Source: Rhizobium terrae (lineage in GTDB: Bacteria; Pseudomonadota; Alphaproteobacteria; Rhizobiales; Rhizobiaceae). Taken from it: DNA of 64,000 nucleotides. Of the stretch, positions 62,643-64,000 are shown piece by piece (position 1 is the first letter of the stretch; each line of letters starts with the position of its first letter). The DNA is taken from assembly GCF_003425685.1 (NCBI RefSeq), contig NZ_QJKM01000001.1, positions 364,920 through 428,919 on the forward strand. Direction: 5' to 3'. The position numbers and the translations under genes are program-made. The notes under the pieces are model-generated. The model ran no database searches, was not told the DNA's origin, and saw nothing but the letters and a program-made list of their open reading frames with translations.

Positions 62643-64000
62643 ACGATATCTCCTCCGCCATACCTGCTCCCGGCATCCTGGAGCTTTCGGCTGTCGAGGC
62701 GATCGCGGAGATTCGCGAAGGCCATCTGTCGCCGCTTGATGTCATCGACGCGTCGATCGTCCACATCGAGGCGACCGACGGCGCAATCAATGCCATACCC
62801 GTGCGCTGTTTCGAGGCCGCGCGGATTGCGGCGAGCCGATTGATGGAAAAGAGAGTGACGGGCGGCGACTGGCCCCTGCTCTGCGGCCTGCCGCTGGCGG
62901 TCAAGGACAATTCGGACGTCGCCGGCGTGCCCACCAGCGGTGGCAGCGCCCTCACGGCTGGCCGTATTCCCGATATCTCCGATCCGGCCATCGACCGCCT
63001 GCAGCGGGCCGGCGCGATCGTCATCGGCAAAAGCAACCTTTCGGAGCTTGGCGGCGCCAACACGACGAATGCGCTGTTCGGCGCAACGCGCAATCCGTTT
63101 TTCCCGGCACTGACGTCCGGTGGTTCCTCGGGCGGCTCCGCCGCAGCACTCGCTGCCCATCAGGTCTATCTGGGCCATGGCAACGACGTCGGCGGCAGCC
63201 TTCGCACGCCGGCCGCATTCTGCGGGGTCGCCGGCTTGAGACCGACGCCCGGCCTCGTCCCGCGCAAGCCGCTATCCGATCCCTTCGATACCATTTTCGT
63301 CGAAGGGCCGATGGCCCGCACCATTCCCGACCTTGCGCTCATGCTGGATGCGATGAGCGGCTTTCATTCCACCGATCTTCTCTCGCGGAGCCGGAATACC
63401 TCGTTCCATGACGCGGCTTCGCAACCCCACTGGGCCGTCCGGGTTGCCGTATCCGAAGATCTCGGCATGCTGCCCGTCGCCGGCGATATCCGATCAGGCT
63501 TCCGCGGTGCGATCGACGGGCTGCAACGGGCCGGTTGCGCGATATCCGAGGCGGCTCCCGATCTCTCGGGCATACCCGATGTCATCAGGGCATTGCGCGG
63601 CCTCGCCTATCTCGCGACGTGGGGCAAACATTGGCCGGCCCTGCGCGACCGCTTCACGCCAGAGGTTGGCGGAGATATCGCCTATGGCGAAAATCTTTCC
63701 GTCTCCGACATCGCCCAGGCCATCGAGCACCGGGCTACGCTCTACCGGCGGATGATGGGCTTCTTCAAAAATGTCGATGTCTTGATCTGCCCGACCACCC
63801 AGGTACGGCCCTTTCCTGTCGAAATCCCCTGGCCCGCGGACATCGACGGGCAGGCCTGCGAAAGCTATATCGACTGGATCATGATCACTTATGTCTGGTC
63901 CGTGCTCGGCTGCCCGGCGCTGGCAGTTCCGGCCGGGCGGGATCCGAACGGCATGCCTGTTTCCCTGCAGGTCGTCGGTCCGCCTCACAGCGAGGAACGC
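62639..64000 (+). CDS. Amidase (amidase signature family), 3' end outside window
   Basis: 454 codons of an amidase that is still open at the right edge. The Ser-cisSer-Lys triad is visible: Lys89 in PLAVKDNSD, the cis-Ser in TSGGSSGGSAA (160-170) and the nucleophile Ser187 in NDVGGSLRTPAAF. Family length is usually 450-500, so little is missing. The ATG overlaps the LacI stop (ATGA). The pairing with a peptide-type transporter suggests hydrolysis of an imported amide; the exact substrate is unknown. Confidence 0.93.
   Translation, partial: MNDISSAIPAPGILELSAVEAIAEIREGHLSPLDVIDASIVHIEATDGAINAIPVRCFEAARIAASRLMEKRVTGGDWPLLCGLPLAVKDNSDVAGVPTSGGSALTAGRIPDISDPAIDRLQRAGAIVIGKSNLSELGGANTTNALFGATRNPFFPALTSGGSSGGSAAALAAHQVYLGHGNDVGGSLRTPAAFCGVAGLRPTPGLVPRKPLSDPFDTIFVEGPMARTIPDLALMLDAMSGFHSTDLLSRSRNTSFHDAASQPHWAVRVAVSEDLGMLPVAGDIRSGFRGAIDGLQRAGCAISEAAPDLSGIPDVIRALRGLAYLATWGKHWPALRDRFTPEVGGDIAYGENLSVSDIAQAIEHRATLYRRMMGFFKNVDVLICPTTQVRPFPVEIPWPADIDGQACESYIDWIMITYVWSVLGCPALAVPAGRDPNGMPVSLQVVGPPHSEER

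Noticed and set aside
1..64000. CRISPR arrays, tRNA or rRNA genes, insertion sequences, phage attachment sites
   Set aside because: Looked for regular repeats, tRNA-like clover patterns and transposase motifs (DDE, tyrosine recombinase) and saw none.

Overview
The window is GC-rich chromosomal or megaplasmid DNA of an alphaproteobacterium, most likely a member of the Rhizobiales close to Rhizobium, Agrobacterium or Ensifer. The reasons are the Agrobacterium-like imp/hcp layout of the type VI secretion system (T6SS), with a TagF-PppA fusion and no TssJ; the many peptide and sugar ABC and TRAP transport genes, each with its own regulator; and the LysR, GntR, LacI and AcoR-like regulator set. 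Species cannot be fixed from the sequence alone, and no rRNA, tRNA, phage or insertion sequence was seen.

Left flank (1-14.2 kb). A minus-strand catabolic cluster (peptide/opine-type binding protein, DapA-like aldolase, nucleoside hydrolase running off the left edge) is divergent from a LysR regulator. It is followed by a membrane-bound diguanylate cyclase, a HlyD + MacB-type ATPase + two FtsX-like permeases operon, an aldehyde dehydrogenase-DUF779 pair under a GAF/Fis regulator with a near-perfect operator, and two small orphan genes.

Centre (14.2-47.4 kb). This is a complete-looking T6SS in two divergent operons. The plus-strand operon carries tssA, tssB, tssC, tssC2, impE (tagJ), tssE, tssF, tssG, fha, tssK, tssL with an OmpA tail, tssM, tagF-pppA and an impN kinase. 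The minus-strand operon starts with clpV and hcp, then an uncharacterised membrane protein and a periplasmic protein, vgrG, and two successive cargo modules. Module A is a DUF4123 adaptor, a VRR-Nuc-like effector, a DUF3396 immunity protein and an orphan gene. Module B is a PAAR tip, a second DUF4123 adaptor, a probable nuclease toxin with an N-terminal membrane segment, and a probable new immunity protein. Hairpins follow hcp and tssC, the two components needed in greatest amount. A tandem GTCAC repeat next to a TTGACA box lies in the divergent promoter region.

Right flank (47.4-64 kb). A Wza-like polysaccharide export lipoprotein converges on the T6SS. A decayed stretch (48.6-52.0 kb) follows, in which intact GntR and hydratase genes sit among fragments of a TRAP permease, a sugar kinase, a second GntR regulator, a binding protein and a MalG-type permease. 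Next come a GlxA-type AraC regulator divergent from a membrane-anchored DJ-1/PfpI protein plus an FAD monooxygenase. Last is a complete peptide-type ABC transporter (dppBCDF-like plus binding protein) divergent from a LacI regulator-amidase pair, with three AAACGTTT operators between them.

The best candidates for undescribed biology are the nuclease-like toxin with its unrecognised partner (14.2-15.5 kb), the hcp-linked membrane/periplasmic pair (22.9-24.9 kb), and the paired DUF4123 adaptors with diverged C-termini.
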